Program-made: the position numbers and the translations under genes | Shown: piece after piece, positions 51,971 through 59,863 of the stretch | Position numbering within the stretch: the stretch's first letter is position 1 | Layout: each line of letters opens with the position of its first letter | Assembly (NCBI RefSeq): GCF_005887555.1 | Contig: NZ_VCIA01000001.1 | Coordinates: forward strand, 2,728,001-2,792,000 | Direction: 5' to 3' | From: Lentibacillus cibarius | GTDB taxonomy: Bacteria; Bacillota; Bacilli; Bacillales; Amphibacillaceae | Length of the DNA: 64,000 bases | The notes under the pieces: generated by a model | The model's input: the letters and a program-made list of their open reading frames with translations, nothing else | Told to the model about the DNA's origin: nothing | The model's database searches: none

Positions 51971-52828
51971 ATGGATGTTTTTCCGGATATAACATTTAAA
52001 TTTGGCGATTACATTGAATCCTTTGTAAATTATTTAAACACGACGCTGGATGCGTTGTTTGAGTTTATTTATATCATTTCATCCAATTTTATTAATGGTA
52101 TTGAACAATTTTTGGTAGGAATGCCATGGTGGTTGTTTATTGTGCTTATTGTGCTACTTGGATGGTATTTCAAAACATTGTCAGCAGGTATTCTTTACGG
52201 TGTGTTTATGTTTTTGGTTGGTACGTTTGGGTTATGGGAAGATATGATGACGACAATTGCTATTGTTATGACCGCAGTTATTATTTCTTTGGCACTCGGT
52301 ATTCCACTTGGGGTATGGATGGCTTTCAGCAAAGGGTTTTCGACGGTCATGCGTCCAATTCTTGATGCGATGCAGACAATGCCGACTTTTGTTTATCTAA
52401 TTCCTGCTATCTTTTTCTTCGGATTAGGAAATGTTTCCGCCATTTTTGCAACTTTAATTTATGCTATCCCTCCCGTTATTAGGCTTACGGAATTAGCCAT
52501 CAGGGGCGTTGACCAGGAAGTGATTGAATCAGCCGAATCTTTTGGGTCATCCAGATGGCAAATGCTGTTTAAAATACAGCTCCCACAGGCACTCCCTACG
52601 ATTATGGCAGGTGTGAATCAGACAACAATGATGGCCCTGGCAATGGTCGTTATAGCATCGATGGTTGGTGCTCAAGGTCTTGGGGAACAAGTGCTGGTTT
52701 CCATTAATCAGATTGATATTGCACTTGGTGCTGAAGCTGGTATTAGTATTGTATTCCTTGCCATTATTATTGACCGTGTCTTCGGTGGTCTAGCTGATAA
52801 ATTTCAAAAGCACAGGAGGGTAAGCTAA
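51971..52828 (+). CDS. Glycine betaine-type ABC transporter permease
   Basis: 285 residues with about seven or eight membrane segments. The permease signature is the EAA-like loop [30 protein letters not shown] region near residue 183-211 (key residues E-A/S-x3-G-x9-L-P). It pairs with the ATPase gene, whose ATG overlaps its TAA. Known OpuAB/ProW proteins are the closest family. Confidence 0.9.
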   Translation: MDVFPDITFKFGDYIESFVNYLNTTLDALFEFIYIISSNFINGIEQFLVGMPWWLFIVLIVLLGWYFKTLSAGILYGVFMFLVGTFGLWEDMMTTIAIVMTAVIISLALGIPLGVWMAFSKGFSTVMRPILDAMQTMPTFVYLIPAIFFFGLGNVSAIFATLIYAIPPVIRLTELAIRGVDQEVIESAESFGSSRWQMLFKIQLPQALPTIMAGVNQTTMMALAMVVIASMVGAQGLGEQVLVSINQIDIALGAEAGISIVFLAIIIDRVFGGLADKFQKHRRVS

Positions 52829-54036
52829 TGACTGCAAAAGTAAAACTCGAGCATGTATCCAAGATATTTGGACCAAAACCGAAGTCGGTGATTCCCAAGG
52901 TGAAAAACGGCATGTCCAAAGATGAAATACTAGCTGAAACAGGCCATACGGTCGGTGTTTATGATGCATCGATGGAGATTTCAGAAGGTGAAATCTTTGT
53001 CATCATGGGCCTTTCCGGAAGTGGTAAGTCAACACTTATCCGGTGTTTTAACTTACTGAATAAGCCGACGAACGGTTCCATTTTCATTGATGGAGTAGAT
53101 ATAGTTAAATCCAGCCGTGGACAATTGAAGGAAGTCCGCCAGAAGAAAGTGGCCATGGTATTTCAGCATTTTGGCCTTTTTAATCACCGGACGATTATGG
53201 CGAACGTCGAGTACGGTTTGGAAGTACGTAATATTTCAAAAGAAGAACGACGCGAGATTGCCCAAAAAAATATTGAAAGTGTCGGTCTGAAAGGTTATGA
53301 AGATAAATACCCAGATGAATTATCTGGTGGTATGCAGCAACGTGTTGGTCTAGCGCGAGCACTTGCCAATGATCCGGATATCCTGTTGATGGATGAGCCC
53401 TTTAGTGCATTGGATCCGCTAATCCGACGCGAAATGCAGCTGGAACTCCTGGATATTCAGGAGCGATTGCAAAAGACAATCATCTTTATCACACATGATG
53501 TCAACGAAGCATTCAAACTTGGTGACCGGGTAGCTGTAATGAAAGACGGGAAAGTTAATCAGATTGGAACACCAGAGGAGATTATCGAGAATCCTGCGAA
53601 TGATTATATATCCGATTTCATTCGGGACATCGACCGGTCAAAAGTATTTCAGGCGGAAAACATCATGATCACGCCTAATGCGCTTGTTTCCATGAAAGAT
53701 GGGGTGCAAGTTGCACGAAAAGAAATGGAGGAAAACGGTATTTCCAGTGTTTTCGTTGTTGATCGTAGTCGTCATGTAAAAGGGATTGTTACCATTGATG
53801 ATGCGATTAAAGGGATAAAAGAAAAGAAAACACTTCCAGATGTGATGCGCACGGACATCACAATTGTTCAAAAGGATGAGTATGTGAACGACCTGATTAC
53901 GAAAACACTTGAGTCAAGTTTTCCGTTGGCAGTAGTAAATGAAGAAGATAAATTAGTCGGCTTTATCTTGCGTGTCCACGTTCTGTCGGGACTAGCGGCT
54001 GATGATGTTGACGAAACCGTTGAATATCACGGATAA
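52828..54036 (+). CDS. Glycine betaine-type ABC transporter ATPase with CBS domains
   Basis: 402 residues of the OpuAA/ProV group. Walker [10 protein letters not shown] (about 60), Q-loop MVFQHFGLF, signature [14 protein letters not shown], Walker [14 protein letters not shown] and switch histidine in ITHDVNEA. A tandem CBS region (about 275-395) follows; in OpuA this senses ionic strength and gates transport. The start overlaps the permease stop (TAATG). The operon ends at a strong terminator. Confidence 0.93.
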   Translation: MTAKVKLEHVSKIFGPKPKSVIPKVKNGMSKDEILAETGHTVGVYDASMEISEGEIFVIMGLSGSGKSTLIRCFNLLNKPTNGSIFIDGVDIVKSSRGQLKEVRQKKVAMVFQHFGLFNHRTIMANVEYGLEVRNISKEERREIAQKNIESVGLKGYEDKYPDELSGGMQQRVGLARALANDPDILLMDEPFSALDPLIRREMQLELLDIQERLQKTIIFITHDVNEAFKLGDRVAVMKDGKVNQIGTPEEIIENPANDYISDFIRDIDRSKVFQAENIMITPNALVSMKDGVQVARKEMEENGISSVFVVDRSRHVKGIVTIDDAIKGIKEKKTLPDVMRTDITIVQKDEYVNDLITKTLESSFPLAVVNEEDKLVGFILRVHVLSGLAADDVDETVEYHG

Positions 54037-54042
54037 TTCTAT

Positions 54043-54082
54043 ACAAAAAGCCGGTCTCTAGCAAAAGAGGCCGGCTTTTTGT
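54043..54082 (+). terminator. Terminator of the importer operon
   Basis: AAAAAGCCGG and CCGGCTTTTT. Repeat copy 4 begins at its last bases. Confidence 0.9.
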
Positions 54083-54171
54083 AACTTGAGGAAGTATAAA
54101 TTTTCAAAGCCCTTATATAAAGGAAGGAAAAATTTCGATACTTGCTATAAGGCTAGGCTCAAGTTTTTCTA
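54083..54171 (+). repeat. Dispersed 86-bp hairpin repeat, copy 4 (divergent)
   Basis: AACTTGAGGAAGTATAAATT, CAAAGCCCTTATATAAAGGA, then TTTCGATACTTGCTATAAGG and the end CAAGTTTTTCTA. The same layout as the other copies with more substitutions, between the importer operon and carbonic anhydrase. Confidence 0.7.
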
Positions 54172-54220
54172 CTATACGCTGTTTCATAGTAACGACTACG
54201 TTGATTAAGCCAGATGCACA

Positions 54221-54775
54221 TCAATCCCCTCTAGTGACGAGTTCCACCTTACCTGTTTGAGGATCAATGGTTAGCCCATGTACGCTTACGTAGGCCGGGA
54301 GCAGTGGATGATTTCGTATTACGGAAACACTTTCTTCTACTGATTTTTCAATCGTGTCAAAGCCTCCGAATTCGCTATCCAGGTCAATTCCGGCATGTTC
54401 GATCGTTTGCAGGGTTGCTTCTGATAGACCCTTCTCCATCATTCTTTTTTTGAAGGCATCTGTGTCGATATGTGACATCCCACAATCATGATGTCCGATA
54501 ACCATGACTTGTTCAGCTTTCAGTTCATAAATTGCCACTAATATACTTTTCATTATACTGTCAAATGATTTGCGAAGAATAGCCCCGGCATTTTTAACCA
54601 TTTTGACATCGCCATTTTGAATATTCAGTGCCTTTGGCAACAGATCAACCAGTCTAGTATCCATGCAAGTAAAAATGACTGTCCGTTTATTAGGAATATT
54701 GTCGGTCTGAAACGGTTCATATTCCCTTTGCTCTACAAAATTTCGATTGTATGTCAGCATTTCATCAAGGTGCAT
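54221..54775 (-). CDS. Beta-class carbonic anhydrase
   Basis: 184 residues, typical of the short beta-CA group. It hydrates CO2 to bicarbonate. Zinc ligands are C37 (TCMDTR), H95 and C98 (GHHDCGM), and D39-R41 form the catalytic dyad. MVKNAGAIL is conserved. The ATG follows AGGAGGAC. Monocistronic, divergent from narK. Confidence 0.92.
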   Translation of the reverse strand: MHLDEMLTYNRNFVEQREYEPFQTDNIPNKRTVIFTCMDTRLVDLLPKALNIQNGDVKMVKNAGAILRKSFDSIMKSILVAIYELKAEQVMVIGHHDCGMSHIDTDAFKKRMMEKGLSEATLQTIEHAGIDLDSEFGGFDTIEKSVEESVSVIRNHPLLPAYVSVHGLTIDPQTGKVELVTRGD

Positions 54776-54850
54776 TTTTAGTCCTCCTAGTTATATTATG
54801 GTTTCACAATCATGTTAATTTTAACCATGTGTCACATTTATTTCTAATAA

Positions 54851-54866
54851 AGTGATATAAATCACA
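54851..54866 (+). promoter_or_regulatory. Fnr box upstream of narK
   Basis: AGTGA-TATAAA-TCACA, one mismatch from TGTGA-N6-TCACA. Its centre (54858.5) is 40 to 41.5 bp before the start predicted from TATAAT at 54887-54892. The arrangement is nearly the same as at fnr. Confidence 0.78.
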
Positions 54867-54886
54867 AGCGCGATTACGTCAATTGC

Positions 54887-54892
54887 TATAAT
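54887..54892 (+). promoter_or_regulatory. -10 box of narK
   Basis: A perfect TATAAT with no matching -35 box, consistent with Fnr dependence. Confidence 0.6.
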
Positions 54893-55010
54893 GAGCTCAC
54901 CATGTTAAAAGGGGAAAACATATGCCCTAGTAGCATGTTACTTAAAATTGTTTTTGCAAGCAAGGGAGAAGAATTTGTTTCCCATTAGTAAAGCCAAGGA
55001 GGAACGATTT

Positions 55011-56165
55011 ATGGAACAAGTAAAAGGAAGTACTTCCGCATTAGTCTTTTCAACACTTGCCATGATTGTATCATTTACCATATGGTCTATGATATCACCA
55101 ATGGCACAGGAAATTAAAATGCTTTACAGTCTGTCCGCAACCCAAGTGAGTGTCCTAGTAGCCGTACCAACGATTCTTGGATCCATCATGCGGATTCCAT
55201 TAGGTATTTTATCCGATAAATTCAGCGGCAAATATGTTTATACATTGACTATGCTGTTTCTGATTCTTCCGCTGCTCGGTGCCAGTTTTGCTGATTCGTA
55301 TGGCTGGATGCTGTTTTTCGCATTTTTTATTGGCATGGGTGGAACAACGTTTGCGATTGCTATTACATATGTATCAGGTTGGTATCCGCCTGAGAAACAG
55401 GGACTAGTATTAGGAATTGCCGGTGTTGGGAATATCGGAACAGCTGTAGCGGGCTTTATTATTCCGGCCATTGTTGCTTCGTATAGTATTGATTGGGCAT
55501 TTCGAATTCTAGCAATCGCTATTGCCATTATGGCTGTTATCTTCTTCTTAGGGACAAAGGATCGGCAACAAGAAGGCAATAAAACACTAAAAAGTGCGCT
55601 GGAACCTTTGAAACATCAACAGACTTGGATGCTTTCCCTCTTTTACTTCTTGACGTTTGGTGTATTCGTGGCGCTTGGTCTATATTTACCTACGCTGCTC
55701 CAAGATTTGTATAATTTGTCACCGGTCGATGCCGGACAGCGAGCTGCAATCTTCGTTGTTTTAGCAACATTTATCCGTCCATTGGGTGGAATGGTAGCCG
55801 ATAAACTTGATCCTAAGAAAATCTTGACCATTATATTTCTTATTGTCGCTATATGTGCAGGGTTCATTGCGTTCACATCGGAAAATATCATTTTATTTAC
55901 GATATTCTGTCTGATTATTGCTGTTTTTTCAGGCATGGGTAATGGGGTGGTATTTAAAATTGTGCCGATGGTCTCCAAAGGGAATACCGGTTCTGTAACC
56001 GGAATTGTTGGTGCTGCAGGTGGTCTTGGCGGTTTCTTCCCACCAATTGTGTTAGGCATGTTCAGGGATATGACAGGCGGCTATTATCTAGGATTCATTC
56101 TGCTAGCGTTGTTCAGTCTCGGGTGTTTGGTCGTGAACATGCGCCGCAAAAAGGTCGTCCATTAA
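55011..56165 (+). CDS. narK: Nitrate/nitrite transporter NarK
   Basis: 384 residues, twelve membrane helices, MFS nitrate/nitrite porter subfamily. The nitrate signature regions are FFIGMGGTTFAIAITYVSGWYPPEKQG (helix 5, Gly-rich, about 105-132) and FSGMGNGVVFKIVPM (helix 11). It probably exports nitrite or imports nitrate during anaerobic respiration under Fnr. ATG 55011 is chosen because AAGGAGG sits just upstream; longer starts are not supported. No nitrate reductase genes are in the window. Confidence 0.92.
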   Translation: MEQVKGSTSALVFSTLAMIVSFTIWSMISPMAQEIKMLYSLSATQVSVLVAVPTILGSIMRIPLGILSDKFSGKYVYTLTMLFLILPLLGASFADSYGWMLFFAFFIGMGGTTFAIAITYVSGWYPPEKQGLVLGIAGVGNIGTAVAGFIIPAIVASYSIDWAFRILAIAIAIMAVIFFLGTKDRQQEGNKTLKSALEPLKHQQTWMLSLFYFLTFGVFVALGLYLPTLLQDLYNLSPVDAGQRAAIFVVLATFIRPLGGMVADKLDPKKILTIIFLIVAICAGFIAFTSENIILFTIFCLIIAVFSGMGNGVVFKIVPMVSKGNTGSVTGIVGAAGGLGGFFPPIVLGMFRDMTGGYYLGFILLALFSLGCLVVNMRRKKVVH

Positions 56166-56247
56166 ATATCATTTTTGCTGGTAAAATGATAAACTGAAAG
56201 TGGGATTTTTTGCTTTCGTTGGTTAGAGGCTTATGAATTTTGTTTCT

Positions 56248-56334
56248 AACATCAGAAAGGATAAAATATGGATGACCTTATAATAAAAACTTCGACATTC
56301 GTCATAGGATGAGGCGAGTGTCGAGTTTTTCTTA
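56248..56334 (+). repeat. Dispersed 86-bp hairpin repeat, copy 5
   Basis: AACATCAGAAAGGATAAAATA, with core GGATGACCTTATAATAAAAAC, then CGACATTCGTC...GGCGAGTGTCG and the end AGTTTTTCTTA. It ends 12 bp before the start codon of the protease gene and so lies in its leader. Confidence 0.85.
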
Positions 56335-56346
56335 GGCGGTGGTCTC

Positions 56347-57152
56347 ATGAATAAAGGAAAAGATGATCGCGATATCATTGATGACGATTTATATGAAGAG
56401 CTTGATGAAGAAGAACTATACGAACTTGTGGAGCAGGAACGAAAAAGATACATAGAAAAGTCACAACATGAACAGCATCAGAAACCAAAGCGTCCATTCC
56501 CGAAATGGGTGGCCTGCTAATTGCCATCGTAATGTTGTTAAATGTTGGCGCCCTTCTCCCAAAGACCTTTTCAATTCCGGCCATTGATTTTTTAATCACA
56601 TCAGCTCAACTATCGACCCAGGAAAACATTCAGTCCTATAAAGAAGCGGTCGTGGTTGTGGAGACGGATGACGGGAGAGGCACCGGATTTTCCATAACTG
56701 CTGATGGGACCATTCTTACTAATCATCATGTCGTCAAGGGACAGAAAACTGTTACGGTGGCATTTCCGGAAGAGGGGCTATTTTCCGGTGACGTCGTGGA
56801 AACGTACCCAGATGTTGATCTGGCAGTGCTCCAAGTGGATGGCGAAAATCTATCGCACCTTGATTTGGCAACAGATAAATCGTGGCAGCCGGATAAGCAG
56901 CAAATTTATTTCATCGGAAACCCTCTCCGTTTTAGCGGGATTGCTAATAAGGGTACGGTGCTGGATTATATTACCCTTGAAGACTGGGAAAAGCCGGTTG
57001 TCATGATGGAAGCACCTGTTTACCGGGGAAACAGTGGAAGCCCGGTGATCAATCAAAACGGTGATGTCATTGGGGTTGTATTTGCTACATTAAAACATGA
57101 TTCTTACGGCAAGGTCGGATTATTTATTCCTATTAATTATTATCATGACTGA
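56347..57152 (+). pseudogene. Trypsin-like (HtrA-type) membrane serine protease, one-base frameshift
   Basis: An acidic N-terminal segment (MNKGKDDRDIIDDDLYEELD) leads to KWVAC and a stop. The next frame supplies a membrane helix (LLIAIVMLLNVGALL) and an S1C protease domain: His in TNHHVVKG, Asp in PDVDLAVLQ, Ser in YRGNSGSPVINQNG. One missing base near 56513 (GCCTGCTAATT where GCCTGGCTAATT is expected) explains the break and gives 268 residues. No PDZ domain follows. The protease half could still be made from an internal start at 56505. Confidence 0.82.
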
Positions 57153-57481
57153 ATAAGGCTTGGTACATAAGAGATGAAATGATCGATTTCAAAGAACAAC
57201 TGCAATCCTATGATCTGTCACTTGTTCAACTGGCCAAAGCCTCACCAAAGCATAAAGATGCCAGACGAACCGCAATAACTGTAGCGAAAATACTTTTTAG
57301 GGAGCCTGTTCTAAAGGATTATGTAGAGCGAAAGAAGAAATTGCCGATTAAGAACCTGACACAAAAAGTGCACGTCAGCAAAAAAATACTGGAACGGAGC
57401 AGGAAATTTATTCTAGCCACTTTTATCATTTTGACCGGAGACTTTACCTATCTTAGGGAGTATCTCAAGGTGCCTTTATGA
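57149..57481 (+). pseudogene. sigI: sigI 3' remnant (sigma factor SigI C-terminus)
   Basis: About 110 codons match the C-terminal domain of SigI: SLVQLAKASPKHKDARRTAI, then LPIKNLTQKVHVSKKILERS and FILATFIILTGDFTYLREYL. The N-terminal polymerase-binding part is absent, since the sequence begins immediately after the protease stop. An ATG at 57179 could give a 100-residue DNA-binding fragment. The end overlaps ATG of an rsgI-like remnant, the usual sigI-rsgI arrangement. Confidence 0.7.
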
Positions 57482-57610
57482 AAAAAGTATTGTGATGGAA
57501 ATCGTCAATACATCCAATTCTTTAATGCTGCGGTATTTCATTCTGAAGAGGGCAGATATGCTTGACTATGGAAAAGTATGGTATTTAAAGCTAAAGAACA
57601 GCATAACTAA
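57478..57610 (+). pseudogene. rsgI 5' remnant (anti-SigI)
   Basis: ATG overlaps the sigI stop (ATGA), and MKK followed, after a one-base shift, by IVMEIVNTSNSLMLRYFILK resembles an RsgI N-terminal domain. It degenerates within 45 codons. No membrane helix or C-terminal domain remains. The call rests on position and a short resemblance. Confidence 0.45.
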
Positions 57611-57612
57611 TG

Positions 57613-57643
57613 AAAAATGCACCAGGAAGACTGGTGCATTTTC
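57613..57643. terminator. Bidirectional terminator
   Basis: AAATGCACCAG-GAAGA-CTGGTGCATTT, serving the YhdB-like gene on the minus strand and any readthrough from the left. Confidence 0.85.
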
Positions 57644-57646
57644 GTG

Positions 57647-57883
57647 CTATATTTCCATGGCTACCGGTGGTGTATATTTCATGGCATGGTCAATATAATA
57701 CAATAAACTGTCGTGTGAGTCGATAATTTTTGTTTGATCAGGTGAATAATGGTAAGCATGGAGAAAAAGTTGTATTTTTTTGGATAACATATCATCTTCT
57801 GTTCGTACCATCAGTACCAGTAGTTCATCCCATTGGCCCCACAACGTATAATATAAGGCTTTGTCATAATCCGGAATTTCCAT
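57647..57883 (-). CDS. YhdB-like small protein
   Basis: 78 residues from ATG 57883, which has GGAGGAGGG seven bases upstream. MEIPDYDKALYYTLWGQWDE and LLVLMVRTEDDMLSKKIQLF resemble the uncharacterised Bacillus YhdB family as I recall it. No membrane segment or known motif. Function unknown. Confidence 0.6.
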   Translation of the reverse strand: MEIPDYDKALYYTLWGQWDELLVLMVRTEDDMLSKKIQLFLHAYHYSPDQTKIIDSHDSLLYYIDHAMKYTPPVAMEI

Positions 57884-58046
57884 TTTTGTACCCTCCTCCA
57901 TTGAAAAGGATCAGTTTATAGTGTCCCCTGAATAGTAATTATATTGTCTGATGCATTGATGGTGTATCTTCCAATTTTTGTGAGCGAATAAATGATGTTT
58001 TCTGCTGCATACTAAAAGTAAACCGAAAGGAGGACTTGAGTTTAAA

Positions 58047-58742
58047 ATGAAGTGGAAAATTTTAAGCATTTTATTTGCAGCAGTTTTTGTTCTGGGTGCG
58101 TGCCAAGCAGACAATGATGACCCTCAGAACAACAATAATGGTGACGACAATGTGGAACAGACTCGTTATGAAGGTGACCGAGACGCAGACAATAGGTTCG
58201 ACCGTAACGATAATGTTAATGAATTCAACAATGGCAACCGTACACGGGATAGGGATAACCGCAATAACATTAATAACGGTGAAAATCAATATGAACTGGC
58301 CGATGAAGCAGCCGATCGGATAACCGACGAAGTGGATGGAATCAAGAATGTCTATGTTATGAAAACAGATAACAATGCTTATGTTGCTGCAAGATTAGAC
58401 AATGATAACAATGTGAAAAACAATAACAATGTGAGAAACGATAACAATATAAGAAACAATAACGATACGGCTGATAATAACAACTACACCAATAACAACA
58501 ATGCCACTAACATAAATCGTGACCGTGGACAAGAGGTTACCGATGAAGTGAAGAATGAAATTACTCGAATTGTTAAATCAGTCGATTCGGATGTTGATAA
58601 CGTTTATGTATCGACAAACCCTGACTTCTTTGATCTTGCCGGCAATTATGCTGACGATGTTGACAGTGGAAAGCCAGTTAGAGGTCTTTTCGACCAGATG
58701 GGTAATATGATTGAACGAGTATTTCCACAAAATAAACGTTAA
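58047..58742 (+). CDS. YhcN/YlaJ-family sporulation lipoprotein
   Basis: 231 residues. Signal peptide with lipobox LGAC, then a long Asn/Asp-rich low-complexity region. A YhcN/YlaJ domain is split around it: EAADRITDEVDGIKNVYVMK (95-115), NAYVAARL, a second Asn-rich insert (about 122-160), and VTDEVKNEITRIVKSVDSDV (165-185). The family is found in spore inner membranes and affects germination or outgrowth. The Asn-rich insertion within the domain is unusual. AAGGAGG is 13 bases from the ATG. Confidence 0.8.
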   Translation: MKWKILSILFAAVFVLGACQADNDDPQNNNNGDDNVEQTRYEGDRDADNRFDRNDNVNEFNNGNRTRDRDNRNNINNGENQYELADEAADRITDEVDGIKNVYVMKTDNNAYVAARLDNDNNVKNNNNVRNDNNIRNNNDTADNNNYTNNNNATNINRDRGQEVTDEVKNEITRIVKSVDSDVDNVYVSTNPDFFDLAGNYADDVDSGKPVRGLFDQMGNMIERVFPQNKR

Positions 58743-58762
58743 AATGTAAAATGAATGATAAG

Positions 58763-58798
58763 CGAGTGCCCACATAAGTGTGAGCACTCGTTTTTTAA
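58763..58798 (+). terminator. Terminator after the YhcN-like gene
   Basis: GCGAGTGC and GCACTCG followed by TTTTTT. Confidence 0.85.
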
Positions 58799-58926
58799 TA
58801 GGACCACATCAGCCACGGTCCCATGCGCATGCGTTCACAAATCCCTCTATTTTTGCTATTCTGAATATAGATTTTATAATGCCCAGAAAGATTATAGTGG
58901 GCGAACAGGAAAGGAGCGATCCATCC

Positions 58927-59400
58927 ATGGCAGAGAAAATGAACGTGGAAAGTTTCAATCTTGATCATACCAAAGTGAAAGCACCGTACGTAAGGCTTGT
59001 AGGTGTTACCACCGGATCAAAAGGCGACAAGGTTTATAAATATGATATCCGTTTCAAACAGCCCAATAAAGAGCATATGGATATGCCCGGACTGCACTCA
59101 ATTGAACATTTATTAGCAGAAAACATGAGGAATCATTTGGATAATGTATTGGATATTGGTCCAATGGGTTGCCAAACCGGTTTTTACTTAGCTGTTCTGA
59201 ATAATGACAGTTATGATGATGTTGTAAAAGCACTTGAAAAAACGCTATATGATATTCTCGAAGCCAGGGAAGTCCCAGCATGCAATGAAGTACAATGCGG
59301 GTGGGCGGCCAGTCACAGTCTGCTAGGTGCGCAAACCATTGCCAAAGAGATGTTAGCTGGAAAAGATGAATGGCGGCAAGTCTTCGCAGAGGAAGTGTGA
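58927..59400 (+). CDS. luxS: S-ribosylhomocysteine lyase LuxS
   Basis: 157 residues, full length. It cleaves S-ribosylhomocysteine to homocysteine and DPD, the precursor of autoinducer-2. Metal ligands are H57 and H61 (HSIEH) and C124 (VQCGWA). E60 and C82 (MGCQTGFYL) are the catalytic acid/base residues. ATG 58927 follows AAAGGAGCGATCCATCC. An upstream in-frame extension is not needed. Confidence 0.96.
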   Translation: MAEKMNVESFNLDHTKVKAPYVRLVGVTTGSKGDKVYKYDIRFKQPNKEHMDMPGLHSIEHLLAENMRNHLDNVLDIGPMGCQTGFYLAVLNNDSYDDVVKALEKTLYDILEAREVPACNEVQCGWAASHSLLGAQTIAKEMLAGKDEWRQVFAEEV

Positions 59401-59863
59401 TACAGGCTGTTATACACCAACCTTTAACCATGCGCAGACTGTTAAATGCCCACCATTTATCTTAACGTAATATCACAAAGAAGCTATTTGACACCTCAGG
59501 TTAAGCCCCACCATAAAATGTCAGGACGCATGAACGGGCTGTCATGCCTTACTTTTAAACGTGGGTAAACCACCTATGTGAAAGAAGGTAGCGGGCAGCC
59601 TGACCAATAATAACACGACCTGCACTAGCACGTCCTGTGCGTCGACAGGCTAAGAGCGCGACGTCCTGTCGCAACGCCTGCACTAGCACGTCCTGTGCGT
59701 CGAAATTTCCGTTGATTGAATGAGGTTTTACTTTATTTTTTGAAGGAAGCGTTTTACAGAAGGCTGCTTATTTGCGCAACGGTGTTAATTCCTGTGTCAA
59801 CTGCTCTATTCGTTTTTCTGGCGTAATATGCTAAAATGGAACAAAATGAATGGAGGAATGATT
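59401..59863. other. Intergenic region with a GC-rich repeat
   Basis: 463 bp without a gene. It contains the direct repeat described at 59620-59703 and, near 59680, small dyads of the type GCGACGTCCTGTCGC. Confidence 0.5.
59620..59703. repeat. Two direct repeats with embedded palindromes
   Basis: CCTGCACTAGCACGTCCTGT plus GCGTCGA occurs at 59620-59646 and again at 59677-59703, 57 bp apart. Between them is GCGCGACGTCCTGTCGC. GCAC-GTCCT-GTGC and GCGAC-GTCC-TGTCGC are short hairpins sharing the core ACGTCCTGT. GC-rich compared with the flanks. Confidence 0.75.
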
